DNA of 64,000 nt from SYFY01 sp031385325. GTDB taxonomy: Bacteria > Pseudomonadota > Gammaproteobacteria > Pseudomonadales > Azotimanducaceae. Positions 26,961 through 35,963 of the stretch are shown piece after piece; positions within the stretch are counted from its first letter, which is position 1; every line of letters begins with the position of its first letter. The notes under the pieces are model-generated. The model was not told the DNA's origin, made no database searches, and worked only from the letters and a program-made list of their open reading frames with translations. The stretch covers positions 1 to 64,000 of the forward strand of contig JANNBJ010000133.1 of the NCBI GenBank assembly GCA_031385325.1, in the 5' to 3' direction. The translations under genes and the position numbers were made by a program.

Positions 26961-28925
26961 TCAAGCGGGACCAGGCTCACGACGCACTTCGGTCACTCCA
27001 ACCAATGGTCGCAGATTTTCAACCAGCAGATACACCTCGATAAGATCATCCGCCTGGAATTCAAGGCTGATCTGGGCTGCGTCGGGTTGAACAACTCTGG
27101 CAGTTGAGCCCTGCAACGAGATACCGAGTTCATCCACTACCCGGGTTACATCAAGCAGCAAACCGTGTCGATTGCGCCCGGTGAGTACCACCCTCTGCAC
27201 AGCCGTTGTGACCGGCTCAGCCGCACCGATCGCCAGTTCATTGAGCCATGCTGCAATCAGCGGCCGCACGGGACATTCACCAATTCCCAGCGCCACCAAC
27301 AGACGCTCCGGATCGTGTTCGCCCAAGGCACTGGCCAATTCAATCAGTGCAGCGGGAGTTGGCACGGGTACGTCCAATCGCACACAAGCTCGATCGATTG
27401 CGGCCAGACCCTCGAACCGATTCACCGCATCACCCCGAGTTTTCATCCAGCTCTGGATCTTGCTGCGCGCCCGATGTGTACGAACATAACGAGCCTCTGG
27501 CTCCAGCCACAGCCGTCGTGGTGCCTGTGCAGGGGCCGTGAGAATTTCCACGCGCTCGCCGTTTTGTAGCCGGTAATTGAGCGGAACTTCGCGACCATCC
27601 ACTCGCGCTCCAACACAGCGATGACCAATATCGGTATGTACACGATAGGCAAAATCGATAGGCGTGGCATCTGCAACAAGGTCGATCACATGCCCTTTGG
27701 GAGTGTGCAGATAGATCCGCTCCTGTTGCATGGAGCGACTGATTTCCTCGCCAAGGCTACGTCGACCACCGAGTTCCTCATGCCATTCCACCACATGCCG
27801 CAACCATTCCATCTTGGCGCCGATGGTTCGATCTTCCTCACCATCACCTTTGTAGGTCCAGTGCGCACAGACGCCAAGCTCGGCTTCATCATGCATTTCA
27901 TGAGTCCGGATCTGCACCTCCAGGTGCTTGCCATCCGCACCGATGACGGCGGTATGAATGGACCGGTAGCCATTGTCCTTGGGTGCGGCGATGTAGTCGT
28001 CAAAGGCACTCGGTATGTGCCGAAACTGCGAGTGCACGACACCCAGTGCGGCGTAACAACTGGCCAGGTCTTCGACCAGCACACGCACGGCTCGCATGTC
28101 ATAAACCTGGTCGAGCCCGAGTTGTTTGGACTGCATCTTCCGCCAGATGCTGTAGATGTGTTTGGCACGACCAGACACCTGAGCGGTAACGCCATGTTGT
28201 TGTAACAAGGCGCGTAACTCGTCGGCCAGCAAAGTAATCTGTGTCTCACGCGCTATCCGCTTGCCATCGAGTTGCGCTGCGATCGAGGTGTAGACCTCCG
28301 GTTCCAGATAACGCATCGCGAGGTCTTCAAGCTCCCACTTCAGATGCCAGATTCCCAGGCGTCCGGCCAACGGCGCAAACACCTGCCGCGCCTCCGATGC
28401 AATTCGACTGCGACGCGAGAGTGCATCCTGCTTGGCTTCTCGCAGGGCGACCACCCGTTCGGCGATCTTGATCACTGCAACCCGCGCATCATCCACCAGC
28501 GCAATCAGCATCCGCCGGACATTCTCGACCTGATCCTGCCGTTCGCTGGTCAACATCGGGGTATTGGATAGGTCGAGAAAGTTTGCCGTCGCCATGCGGG
28601 AGACACCTTCGACGAGCGCAGCAACTTCATCGGACTGGCGAGCTTCGATGTCTCGAATGGACAGCAGCCCATCCCTATGTGGTCGGTACAACAAGGCTGC
28701 AATCAACGCTTCATTGTCGATCTTGAGGCTCGCCACCAGTTCGGCCAGCGAAAAACCTCGCTGAAGGTACTTCTGACCCTCGGGGAGGGTCTCAAGATAA
28801 CGGCATACATCGAACAGCCGGCCGATCTGCAGCCAGACATGCTGACGACACATCGTCTCGCACCAGCTAGCGCTATCGATCAGACCAGCAGCATCTCGAG
28901 GTAATGCCCGGGCGACGAGCACCAC
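26961..28925 (-). CDS. relA: (p)ppGpp synthetase RelA, lacking the zinc-finger domain
   Basis: RelA makes (p)ppGpp when uncharged tRNA sits on the ribosome. The N-terminal hydrolase-like domain has no HD pair (ALLYRPHRDG replaces it), as in RelA. The synthetase domain is intact: GRAKHIYSIWRKMQSK, KDNGYRSIHTAVIG and VQIRTHEMHDEAELGVCAHW. A TGS domain follows (RIYLHTPKGHVIDLVAD), then the helical region and a C-terminal ACT/RRM domain (about 565-650, GRNRHGLLLDVTRVVDELG). The cysteine-rich domain with the conserved CC pair, normally just before the ACT, is missing, which accounts for 654 residues against about 744 in E. coli. Starts at GTG. Confidence 0.92.
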   Translation of the reverse strand: MVLVARALPRDAAGLIDSASWCETMCRQHVWLQIGRLFDVCRYLETLPEGQKYLQRGFSLAELVASLKIDNEALIAALLYRPHRDGLLSIRDIEARQSDEVAALVEGVSRMATANFLDLSNTPMLTSERQDQVENVRRMLIALVDDARVAVIKIAERVVALREAKQDALSRRSRIASEARQVFAPLAGRLGIWHLKWELEDLAMRYLEPEVYTSIAAQLDGKRIARETQITLLADELRALLQQHGVTAQVSGRAKHIYSIWRKMQSKQLGLDQVYDMRAVRVLVEDLASCYAALGVVHSQFRHIPSAFDDYIAAPKDNGYRSIHTAVIGADGKHLEVQIRTHEMHDEAELGVCAHWTYKGDGEEDRTIGAKMEWLRHVVEWHEELGGRRSLGEEISRSMQQERIYLHTPKGHVIDLVADATPIDFAYRVHTDIGHRCVGARVDGREVPLNYRLQNGERVEILTAPAQAPRRLWLEPEARYVRTHRARSKIQSWMKTRGDAVNRFEGLAAIDRACVRLDVPVPTPAALIELASALGEHDPERLLVALGIGECPVRPLIAAWLNELAIGAAEPVTTAVQRVVLTGRNRHGLLLDVTRVVDELGISLQGSTARVVQPDAAQISLEFQADDLIEVYLLVENLRPLVGVTEVRREPGPA

Positions 28926-29032
28926 TTCAGTACTTTCCGCCGGAGAAGCTGTCAGCCAATAAGAACTTCATGGACTCCATCTTGAAGGATGGTCGGGATG
29001 CAGGCAAACCCTGCGCAGTATGTCACTCAACC

Positions 29033-29055
29033 GCGGCAGTAGACTTAACTGCCGC
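29033..29055 (-). other. hairpin between rlmD and relA
   Basis: A perfect 8-bp inverted repeat (GCGGCAGT and ACTGCCGC) with a 7-nt loop lies about 30 nt after the rlmD stop and 110 nt before relA on the minus strand. No T-run follows, so it is not a standard terminator; an attenuator or RNA-stability element is possible. Confidence 0.4.
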
Positions 29056-29084
29056 AGGCAACCATGCCAGTGCCGACACACCCA

Positions 29085-30389
29085 TCAGCGCCGGCGAAAG
29101 ACACCCACGGTCTCGATGTGGGTGGTTTGCGGAAACATGTCGTATATGCCCGCCTCAATCAGGCTCAGTCCGGCTTCCCCAAGCACAACAGCATCCTTGG
29201 CAAAGGATTCTGGATTACAGGACACGTAAACCACGGTCTGCACTCCTGCGTGCAGCCACGTCCGTAGTTGTGGGCCAGCGCCTAAACGCGGGGGATCCAG
29301 CAGGATGGCATCACAAGACTGGCTTTGTATGGACGCCTGTAACGGCGCGCCATACAGGTCGACGGGTTCAAAAACAGTTCTGCCCTGCAGGCCATTACGC
29401 CGGGCATTCAAACGCGCACGAACAACCGCCGATTTGCTGCCCTCAAGTCCGATTACTGATTTCCCAGTCCTGGCTAGTGCAAGCGAAAAATTTCCGAGTC
29501 CACAAAACAGATCGAGTACCTGCGTCGAATCAGCCAGTTCCAGAACTGCCTTGCGAACCAGGTGCCGATTCATCACCGGATTGACCTGCACGAAATCGAG
29601 CGGTTCGAAGACAAACTGAAGTCCGAAGTCAGGATTGGAATAACCGAGCGGTTCCCCTCGACCGGTCAGCCGGACAACGCTGTCTGGACCGGCTGGCTGC
29701 AGAAAGACTTCTATCCTTTGATCGGCAGCGAAGGCCCGAAACAGTTCGTGGTCGCGGTCAGCCAGAGCGTCGAGATTGCGCACAACCATCGCAAGCGTCG
29801 TGTCTCCCGCTGCAACTTCGATTTGCGGGATCCGCCCCGCAATCGACAACTCCCCCATGCGGTCACGCAACGGGCTGATCAGAGCCGCAAGCCGTGGCGT
29901 CAGAATCGTGCACGTGCGCATATCAACAACCCGGCCGCTGAACGCTTCCCGAAAGCCGAGATAGATCTGCTCGCTAACCCAGCGCACGCCTAATCGCGCC
30001 TTGTGTCGATAACCATGTTGTGGTCCTGCCACAGGTGGTTGCCAGCGCTCAACCGTCACGCCGGCGCGTTCCAGCGCCTTGCGCAGCTGACCCTCTTTCC
30101 AGTCCAGTTCATACCTCGCCGATGCATGTTGAAAAGTACAGCCACCACACCGATGTGCAACAGCGCAGACGGGCGACTGCCGAGCTGGAGATGGCTCGAG
30201 AATCGTCAACGCATCGCCGTGATCAACACGCCGCTGGCGCTTGCGCACCAGGCCTTGCACCTGTTCGCCGGGCAAAGCGTTCCGCAGTCTGATTTCGCGC
30301 GCATTGATCTGCCCACGACCATATCCATCGCTGGACAGGTCGTTGATCTGCATCTCGATTTCACGACGTACGACGGGCTTTCGGCTCAT
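29085..30389 (-). CDS. rlmD: 23S rRNA (uracil1939-C5)-methyltransferase RlmD
   Basis: RlmD methylates U1939 of 23S rRNA. An N-terminal TRAM domain (about 8-68) is followed by the iron-sulfur cysteine cluster (CAVAHRCGGC and an upstream/downstream cysteine) and a SAM-dependent methyltransferase domain (LDLFCGLGNFSLALA, LDPPRLGAG). The catalytic cysteine is in VYVSCNPESFAKD. 434 residues is typical. ATGA overlap with recO and position just before relA, as rumA-relA in E. coli. Confidence 0.94.
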   Translation of the reverse strand: MSRKPVVRREIEMQINDLSSDGYGRGQINAREIRLRNALPGEQVQGLVRKRQRRVDHGDALTILEPSPARQSPVCAVAHRCGGCTFQHASARYELDWKEGQLRKALERAGVTVERWQPPVAGPQHGYRHKARLGVRWVSEQIYLGFREAFSGRVVDMRTCTILTPRLAALISPLRDRMGELSIAGRIPQIEVAAGDTTLAMVVRNLDALADRDHELFRAFAADQRIEVFLQPAGPDSVVRLTGRGEPLGYSNPDFGLQFVFEPLDFVQVNPVMNRHLVRKAVLELADSTQVLDLFCGLGNFSLALARTGKSVIGLEGSKSAVVRARLNARRNGLQGRTVFEPVDLYGAPLQASIQSQSCDAILLDPPRLGAGPQLRTWLHAGVQTVVYVSCNPESFAKDAVVLGEAGLSLIEAGIYDMFPQTTHIETVGVFRRR

Positions 30390-31072
30390 GGTCCGGCGGC
30401 TGCCAACAAGCTGCGACTGGCCAGCGGCTTGGCGCCGAGATGAGTGTCCAGCAATTCGCGAAACAGTAATCGAGCGCTGTGACGTACAGCGCCCGATCGA
30501 TAGTCGTCAATACCAATGGCCAGTAGTTCCGCTCCGGAATAACCACCATTGGGTACGAGCACAAAACTCTCTCCCGCCTCCAGTTTGTAGCGCTGGTCCG
30601 GATCCAGTGGTTCACCCTCCAGATCGCAGCTGAAATCCACGCCAAAGCCCAACTCACTCAGCAGTTCATGCTCGAATCTTCTCAACAAGGGAGTCAACGG
30701 ATGTCCATCGGCCATGGCGGAAAGCACCGCCTGGCTGAGGCGATACAGCGAGGGATGTGCGTCATGTTCCTGCAGCAACCTGACGAGAAGCTCAAGCACG
30801 TAAAACCCTGCCGCCAGGCGTTGGCCATGCAGCATGCGGCGCTGTTCCAGTTCGATGTCGGTGAGTGTCAGCAGACTGCCCGCGCCGAGCCATGACACAC
30901 GAACCTCATTGAACGGCTGCAAGGCAGCGATCCGTGTAGAGCGGCGGCCGCGTACACCTTTGACAACACCGGCAACCAATCCGTGCTCAGGCGTGAAGAG
31001 ACGAACAATCATGCTCGTTTCACGATAGGCGCGAACGTGTATGACCAGTGCAGGTTGTCCGAGAACACGCAT
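30386..31072 (-). CDS. recO: DNA repair protein RecO
   Basis: RecO works with RecR to load RecA on SSB-coated single-stranded DNA. The N-terminal OB fold (LVIHVRAYRETSMIVRLFTPEHGLVAGVVKG) and the helical C-terminal domain with LPPLLRRFE-like text (TPLLRRFEHELLSELG) are recognisable. 228 residues fits. It starts two bases after era and overlaps rlmD by ATGA. In many relatives pdxJ follows recO; it is absent here. Confidence 0.92.
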   Translation of the reverse strand: MRVLGQPALVIHVRAYRETSMIVRLFTPEHGLVAGVVKGVRGRRSTRIAALQPFNEVRVSWLGAGSLLTLTDIELEQRRMLHGQRLAAGFYVLELLVRLLQEHDAHPSLYRLSQAVLSAMADGHPLTPLLRRFEHELLSELGFGVDFSCDLEGEPLDPDQRYKLEAGESFVLVPNGGYSGAELLAIGIDDYRSGAVRHSARLLFRELLDTHLGAKPLASRSLLAAAGP

Positions 31073-31074
31073 GA

Positions 31075-31992
31075 TCAGCTCGGCGTGTCGTCCATGCCAA
31101 AACGTCGCAACAGACGATTATCGTTGGTCCAGCCCTGTCGGACCTTTACCCACAGATGCAACATGACCTTGGCATTGAGCAATGCCTCGATGTCCATCCG
31201 CGAGTCCTGGCCAATGGACTTGAGCATGTACCCCTTCTCGCCAATGACGATGGATTTCTGACCGTCTTTTTCGACAAATATCTCGGCCCGAATAGTCACC
31301 AGATGCGGCTCGGTCTGAAATCCCTCAACCACCACAGCCACACGATGCGGCAGCTCATCACCAAGACGCCGCATCAGCTTTTCCCTGATGATTTCCGACA
31401 CCAGATATCGCTCGCTGGCATCGGTCACCTGATCCTCCGGGAATTGATGTGGCTGCTTTGGCAGATAGTTGGCAACCCGCTCGCGCAGGAGATCAACCCC
31501 ATCCTTCTGCAATGCAGAAAGCGGAATGATCTCCGCAAACAGATTTCGCTCTCCCAATCGCTGCATCGCCGGCAACAGCCGCGACTTGTCACTGAGCAGA
31601 TCGACCTTGTTGAGTACAGCCAGGGTCGGGACTCCGGCCTGTGCCACGTGCTCAAGCACAATCTCATCTTCATCGGTCAATCGGTGATGTTCCAGCAGCA
31701 CCAGCACCAGGTTGACGTCGCTCAGAATTGAAGTGGCATTCTTGACCATCAGACGGTTCAGCTGCCGACTGCCTGGGCGGTGAATGCCTGGTGTATCCAC
31801 ATAGATCGCCTGTACCAGGCCACGTGTATCCACACCAAGCAGGTTTCGACGGGTAGTCTGCGGCTTGCGCGAAGTGATGCTCAGTTTCATTCCCAGCAGA
31901 TGGTTGAGCAACGTCGACTTGCCCACATTGGGTCGTCCAACCAGCGCAACGTAACCGCACCGCGTTTCAATAACTGGATCGTCTTCAGACAT
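31075..31992 (-). CDS. era: GTPase Era
   Basis: Era binds the 3' end of 16S rRNA and helps 30S assembly. G-domain motifs: G1 GRPNVGKST (about 18-26), G3 DTPG, G4 NKVD. The C-terminal KH domain includes GEKGYMLKSIGQDSR. 305 residues is typical. It overlaps the end of rnc by 8 nt and is followed by recO, the standard lepB-rnc-era-recO order. Confidence 0.96.
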   Translation of the reverse strand: MSEDDPVIETRCGYVALVGRPNVGKSTLLNHLLGMKLSITSRKPQTTRRNLLGVDTRGLVQAIYVDTPGIHRPGSRQLNRLMVKNATSILSDVNLVLVLLEHHRLTDEDEIVLEHVAQAGVPTLAVLNKVDLLSDKSRLLPAMQRLGERNLFAEIIPLSALQKDGVDLLRERVANYLPKQPHQFPEDQVTDASERYLVSEIIREKLMRRLGDELPHRVAVVVEGFQTEPHLVTIRAEIFVEKDGQKSIVIGEKGYMLKSIGQDSRMDIEALLNAKVMLHLWVKVRQGWTNDNRLLRRFGMDDTPS

Positions 31993-32680
31993 GTTGTGTG
32001 GTGCTCGACTGCATGAGTATCAACAGTCGCGCCGCGGCGTCCTGTTCTGCGGCACGTCGAGACGCACCTTGACCTGTGGTCGCAAGACCTTCTGTTGTTT
32101 CACAGCGAACCTCATAAACACGGACATGTTCCGCGCCTTCGGTACCAATCACTTCGTAACGTGGCAAGCCGAGGCCGCGGGCTTGCAGATTCTCCTGCAA
32201 TTTGGTCTTCGCGTCCTTGAGCGTACGTGGATCGAGCCCTGACAGTTCATTCGCAAGCAGACGCATGACAACCCCACGCACGGGCTCTGCACCACCGTCG
32301 AGATACACTGCGCCGATCACCGCTTCCAGCCCATCGGCCAGCACGGAACTGCGGCGCTGCACCCCGGTGCCGGACACTGCAGCGCTGAAACGCAGCGCCT
32401 CACCCAGATCAATGCTGCTGGCGACTCGGGCCAGCGTATCGCGTTTCACCAGTTGTGAACGCATCAGGGTCAGCTGGGCCTCGGGTAGCCGGTCGTAAGT
32501 CGCATAGAGGTAAGTGGTGACCACAAAGGAGAGAACACTGTCGCCGAGGAACTCGAGCCTTTCATTGTGCTGATTGCCAACGCTGCGATGGGTAAGCGCG
32601 TGATCAAGCAGCGTAGGATCCACAAATTGGTATCCCAACACCTGCTGCAGACGTTCTCTGGCGTGCTCGCTCACGGACAT
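31985..32680 (-). CDS. rnc: ribonuclease III
   Basis: RNase III cleaves double-stranded RNA in rRNA processing and mRNA decay. The catalytic signature NERLEFLGDSVL is at about 39-50, the second acidic cluster is in DGLEAVIGAVYLDGG, and the C-terminal double-stranded RNA-binding domain spans about 155-225. The ATG at 32680 has GGAG eight bases upstream and gives 231 residues; an ATG six codons earlier has no ribosome site. Confidence 0.95.
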   Translation of the reverse strand: MSVSEHARERLQQVLGYQFVDPTLLDHALTHRSVGNQHNERLEFLGDSVLSFVVTTYLYATYDRLPEAQLTLMRSQLVKRDTLARVASSIDLGEALRFSAAVSGTGVQRRSSVLADGLEAVIGAVYLDGGAEPVRGVVMRLLANELSGLDPRTLKDAKTKLQENLQARGLGLPRYEVIGTEGAEHVRVYEVRCETTEGLATTGQGASRRAAEQDAAARLLILMQSSTTQHV

Positions 32681-32749
32681 GCAGGCAGCTCCGTCCATAC
32701 AGTCGAATGCAGATTCATGGCCATCCCGTTCGAGGCCCGTGCAACTGTC

Positions 32750-33106
32750 TCAGAAAGTTCGCGACTCGTCGAAATCGAGCAACACGTAGACGTTGCCGAA
32801 GAGATGTTCCCGGATTTCATAGTCGATGGCCAACGAGACCGCTCCACGCTCTCGCGTGTACTTGATGACTTTTTCCGGTTCTTCGTCATAAAGAGAATTG
32901 ATCTTGAATCGTTTCTTGAGGAGTGCCATGACTTGCGCTCGGCTCGTCGTTTTGACCTCCTCTACGGTGAGCGCGGCCAGCAAGGTCTGCATGGTACGGA
33001 AATTCATGTAGTGCGGGCCGATCTTGAGGCCGAAGCTGATGCCCATTGCGATGGCAACGAGCATCAGGACCATCCCCATCGTACCCATGCCTCTGAACCG
33101 CCTCAT
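32750..33106 (-). CDS. DUF4845 membrane protein
   Basis: A small protein with one N-terminal membrane helix (about 6-27) and a periplasmic domain of the DUF4845 family, whose genes commonly sit between lepB and rnc in gammaproteobacteria. Function is unknown. The ATG at 33106 is preceded by AGGTGAG at seven bases and gives 118 residues; an earlier in-frame start would overlap lepB by 37 nt. It probably shares the lepA-lepB-rnc-era transcript. Confidence 0.8.
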   Translation of the reverse strand: MRRFRGMGTMGMVLMLVAIAMGISFGLKIGPHYMNFRTMQTLLAALTVEEVKTTSRAQVMALLKKRFKINSLYDEEPEKVIKYTRERGAVSLAIDYEIREHLFGNVYVLLDFDESRTF

Positions 33107-33141
33107 GCGGTGGCTCACCTGCAGCGAGGGTGTGATTGCGG

Positions 33142-33942
33142 TTACTTCAACCAGCGATTTCGCTCGAATGTAGGCCATGATAGTCCAGGCTCCTTGTGCA
33201 ACCAGATTGCTACTGCCTTGCCGACGATCTTCTGCTCGGACGCAGGTCCCCAGCGGCGGCTGTCATCGCTGAAGTCCCGATTGTCACCCATCATGAAATA
33301 GTGCTGTTCGGGAATCGTCCATTCGCGGGGCGGTTCAGCATTGCCCAGTCGATGAGTCGAATGGGTGATCCCGGCGATGTGTTCAGTGTATTCCCTGGCC
33401 GTGTAGGTGCGGTTGCTGGCCGCGTGAAATCGCGTGACCTCGCCCACAAAATCGTACTCCAGACGTTGGCCATTGATGTACAACGACTTGTTGACGTAGC
33501 GGATCTTGTCGCCCGGAAGCCCTATCACCCGTTTGATGAAATAACGCGGATCATGCGGCGGTACGAACACCATGATGTCACCCCGCGCGGGCTCACCGAT
33601 ATCGACGATGCGCGTCCCCAATACGGGCAAACGCAATCCGTAGGCATACTTGTTGACGAGAATGAAGTCGCCGATTTCAAGCGTCGGCACCATGGATTCC
33701 GAAGGGATCTGATAGGGCTCGCCCAGAAAACTGCGCAGCACGAGGACAAACAGCAAAACCGGGAAAAAAGAACGTGCGTACTCAACCAGTATGGGCTCCC
33801 GGTCGACTACTTCATCGCCCTGCTCTACCTCGGCTGTCAGCCGTGTAAGCCGACGAGGTTTCAACGCCAGCGCATCAAACAACCAGATCGCCCCGCAGAT
33901 GAGCACCGCCCACGTCAGAACAAAGGGAAGATCGATGTCCAT
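33142..33942 (-). CDS. lepB: signal peptidase I
   Basis: LepB removes signal peptides from exported proteins at the outer face of the inner membrane. Two N-terminal membrane helices (about 5-26 and 58-75) precede the catalytic domain. The nucleophile is Ser83 in PSESMVPTLEIGDF and the general base Lys137 in YFIKRVIGLPGD; the box E motif MMGDNRDFSDDSR is present. 266 residues, between lepA (3-nt gap) and the DUF4845 gene. Confidence 0.96.
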   Translation of the reverse strand: MDIDLPFVLTWAVLICGAIWLFDALALKPRRLTRLTAEVEQGDEVVDREPILVEYARSFFPVLLFVLVLRSFLGEPYQIPSESMVPTLEIGDFILVNKYAYGLRLPVLGTRIVDIGEPARGDIMVFVPPHDPRYFIKRVIGLPGDKIRYVNKSLYINGQRLEYDFVGEVTRFHAASNRTYTAREYTEHIAGITHSTHRLGNAEPPREWTIPEQHYFMMGDNRDFSDDSRRWGPASEQKIVGKAVAIWLHKEPGLSWPTFERNRWLK

Positions 33943-33945
33943 GCT

Positions 33946-35739
33946 CTAACGTTCCACCTTCAAGGCCGCAAGAAACGCATCCTGGGGTATTTCAACCCGA
34001 CCTACCTGTTTCATCCGCTTCTTTCCTTCCTTCTGTTTATCCAGAAGTTTGCGTTTGCGCGAAATGTCTCCGCCATAACACTTGGCAGTCACGTTCTTGC
34101 GCAGCGCCTTCACCGTTGTACGGGCAATGATCTGACCACCGATAGCGGCCTGAATCGCCACATCGAACATTTGTCTGGGAATCAGTTCCTTCATTTTTTC
34201 AGTGAGCGCGCGCCCGCGACTCTGGGCATCATCGCGATGAATGATCATCGCCAGTGCATCGACGCGCTCGCCATTGATGAGGATATCGAGCCGGACCAGC
34301 TTGGCAGGTTCAAATCGTGTGAACGAATAATCGAGCGACGCAAACCCACGGCTGACCGATTTCAGCCGGTCAAAGAAGTCCATGACGACTTCACTCATTG
34401 GAATTTCATAGTGCATGGACACTTGGCCCGCGCTGTACTGAAGGTTCTTCTGAACCCCACGTCGTTCGATGCACAACGTGATGACCGCTCCAACATGCTC
34501 CTGTGGAACCAGGATATTGGCCTGCGCAATCGGTTCCCTGATTTCAGCATATGAAGCCGGGAGCTTCGAAGGATTGTCCACCAGCATCACCGACAGGTCT
34601 GTTTTCACCACCTCGTAGACTACCGTTGGCGCGGTGGTGATGAGGTTTAGATCGTACTCGCGTTCAAGTCGCTCCTGGATGATCTCCATGTGCAACATGC
34701 CGAGAAAGCCGATACGAAAACCAAAACCCAGAGCCTCCGAACTTTCCGGTTCGTAGAACAGAGAGGCATCATTCAGACGCAGTTTTTCGAGGGCTTCACG
34801 AAACGATTCGAAGTCGTCGGATAACACGGGAAACAAGCCCGCATAAACCTGAGGTTTGGCTTTGGCGAATCCGGGCAGTGCAGGGGTATCGAGCTTGCCA
34901 TGTGGAATCAGCGTATCCCCGACCGGGGCGCCGCGGATTTCCTTGATCCCCGCAACGATGTAGCCAACCTCGCCAGCAGACAATGATTTGGCAGCCCTTC
35001 GCTTGGGGTGAAATCGACCGACTTCGTCAACATCATGAGAGCGCCCGGTCGATTTGACAACAATACGGTCTCCCTTGGACAAGGTGCCCTGCATGACACG
35101 AACCAACGAGACGATGCCCAGATAGTTATCGAACCAGGAATCGATAATCAGCGCCTGCAACGGTGCAGTGACATCACCATCTGGAGGTGGAATGTCCTTG
35201 ATCAATCGCTCCAGCAATTCACGGACACCTTCGCCGGTTTTTGCACTGACCTTGGAAATATCCGTCACATCAAGACCGATGATATCAACGATTTCCTGTG
35301 TGACTTTTTCGGGTTCCGCCTGCGGCAGATCGATCTTGTTCAGCACCGGTAGCACTTCGAGCCCCTGCTCTACCGCGGTATAACAGTTGGCGACTGACTG
35401 GGCCTCCACACCTTGGGCCGCATCCACCACCAGCAACGCGCCTTCGCACGCCGCAAGACTACGCGATACCTCATAGCTGAAATCCACATGGCCGGGTGTA
35501 TCGATGAAGTTCAGCTGATAGGTTTTTCCATCCTCGGAAGGAAAATCCAGAGTGACACTCTGCGCCTTGATGGTAATGCCGCGTTCGCGCTCGAGATCCA
35601 TCGAGTCGAGCACCTGCTCGCTCATTTCCCGGGCAGTAAGTCCGCCACACATCTGAATGAACCGATCTGCAAGGGTGGACTTGCCGTGGTCGATATGGGC
35701 GATGATCGAAAAATTGCGTATGTGCTCGAGTGCGGGCAC
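33946..35739 (-). CDS. lepA: elongation factor 4 (LepA)
   Basis: LepA is a ribosome-binding translational GTPase that acts during initiation or back-translocation. G1 is AHIDHGKSTLADR, G3 DTPGHVDF, G4 NKIDLP; domains II, III, V and the LepA-specific C-terminal domain follow. The GTG at 35739 gives 597 residues, close to E. coli (599), and starts right before EHIRNFSIIAHIDHG; an ATG at 35781 would add 14 unrelated residues and has no ribosome site. Stop is TAG. Confidence 0.95.
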   Translation of the reverse strand: MPALEHIRNFSIIAHIDHGKSTLADRFIQMCGGLTAREMSEQVLDSMDLERERGITIKAQSVTLDFPSEDGKTYQLNFIDTPGHVDFSYEVSRSLAACEGALLVVDAAQGVEAQSVANCYTAVEQGLEVLPVLNKIDLPQAEPEKVTQEIVDIIGLDVTDISKVSAKTGEGVRELLERLIKDIPPPDGDVTAPLQALIIDSWFDNYLGIVSLVRVMQGTLSKGDRIVVKSTGRSHDVDEVGRFHPKRRAAKSLSAGEVGYIVAGIKEIRGAPVGDTLIPHGKLDTPALPGFAKAKPQVYAGLFPVLSDDFESFREALEKLRLNDASLFYEPESSEALGFGFRIGFLGMLHMEIIQERLEREYDLNLITTAPTVVYEVVKTDLSVMLVDNPSKLPASYAEIREPIAQANILVPQEHVGAVITLCIERRGVQKNLQYSAGQVSMHYEIPMSEVVMDFFDRLKSVSRGFASLDYSFTRFEPAKLVRLDILINGERVDALAMIIHRDDAQSRGRALTEKMKELIPRQMFDVAIQAAIGGQIIARTTVKALRKNVTAKCYGGDISRKRKLLDKQKEGKKRMKQVGRVEIPQDAFLAALKVER

Positions 35740-35963
35740 TGAAAATCCGTGAGTTGAGATTGGGAGTTGGGATCGGACCATCTGATGAAGGTGGCTTCGA
35801 TTCCGGCGCGCGAGTGTATCGGAAGCCTACCGGCAAGGCGATGCTCACGCGCTGACTCTCAGCAACCAAATGAGCTGACGTCCAGCCCGTGAAATATCGG
35901 ACTGCTGGAACCGCGAAATGCCTGGCACAGCATCCCGCAATCCCTTCAACCACACCCCGATCG

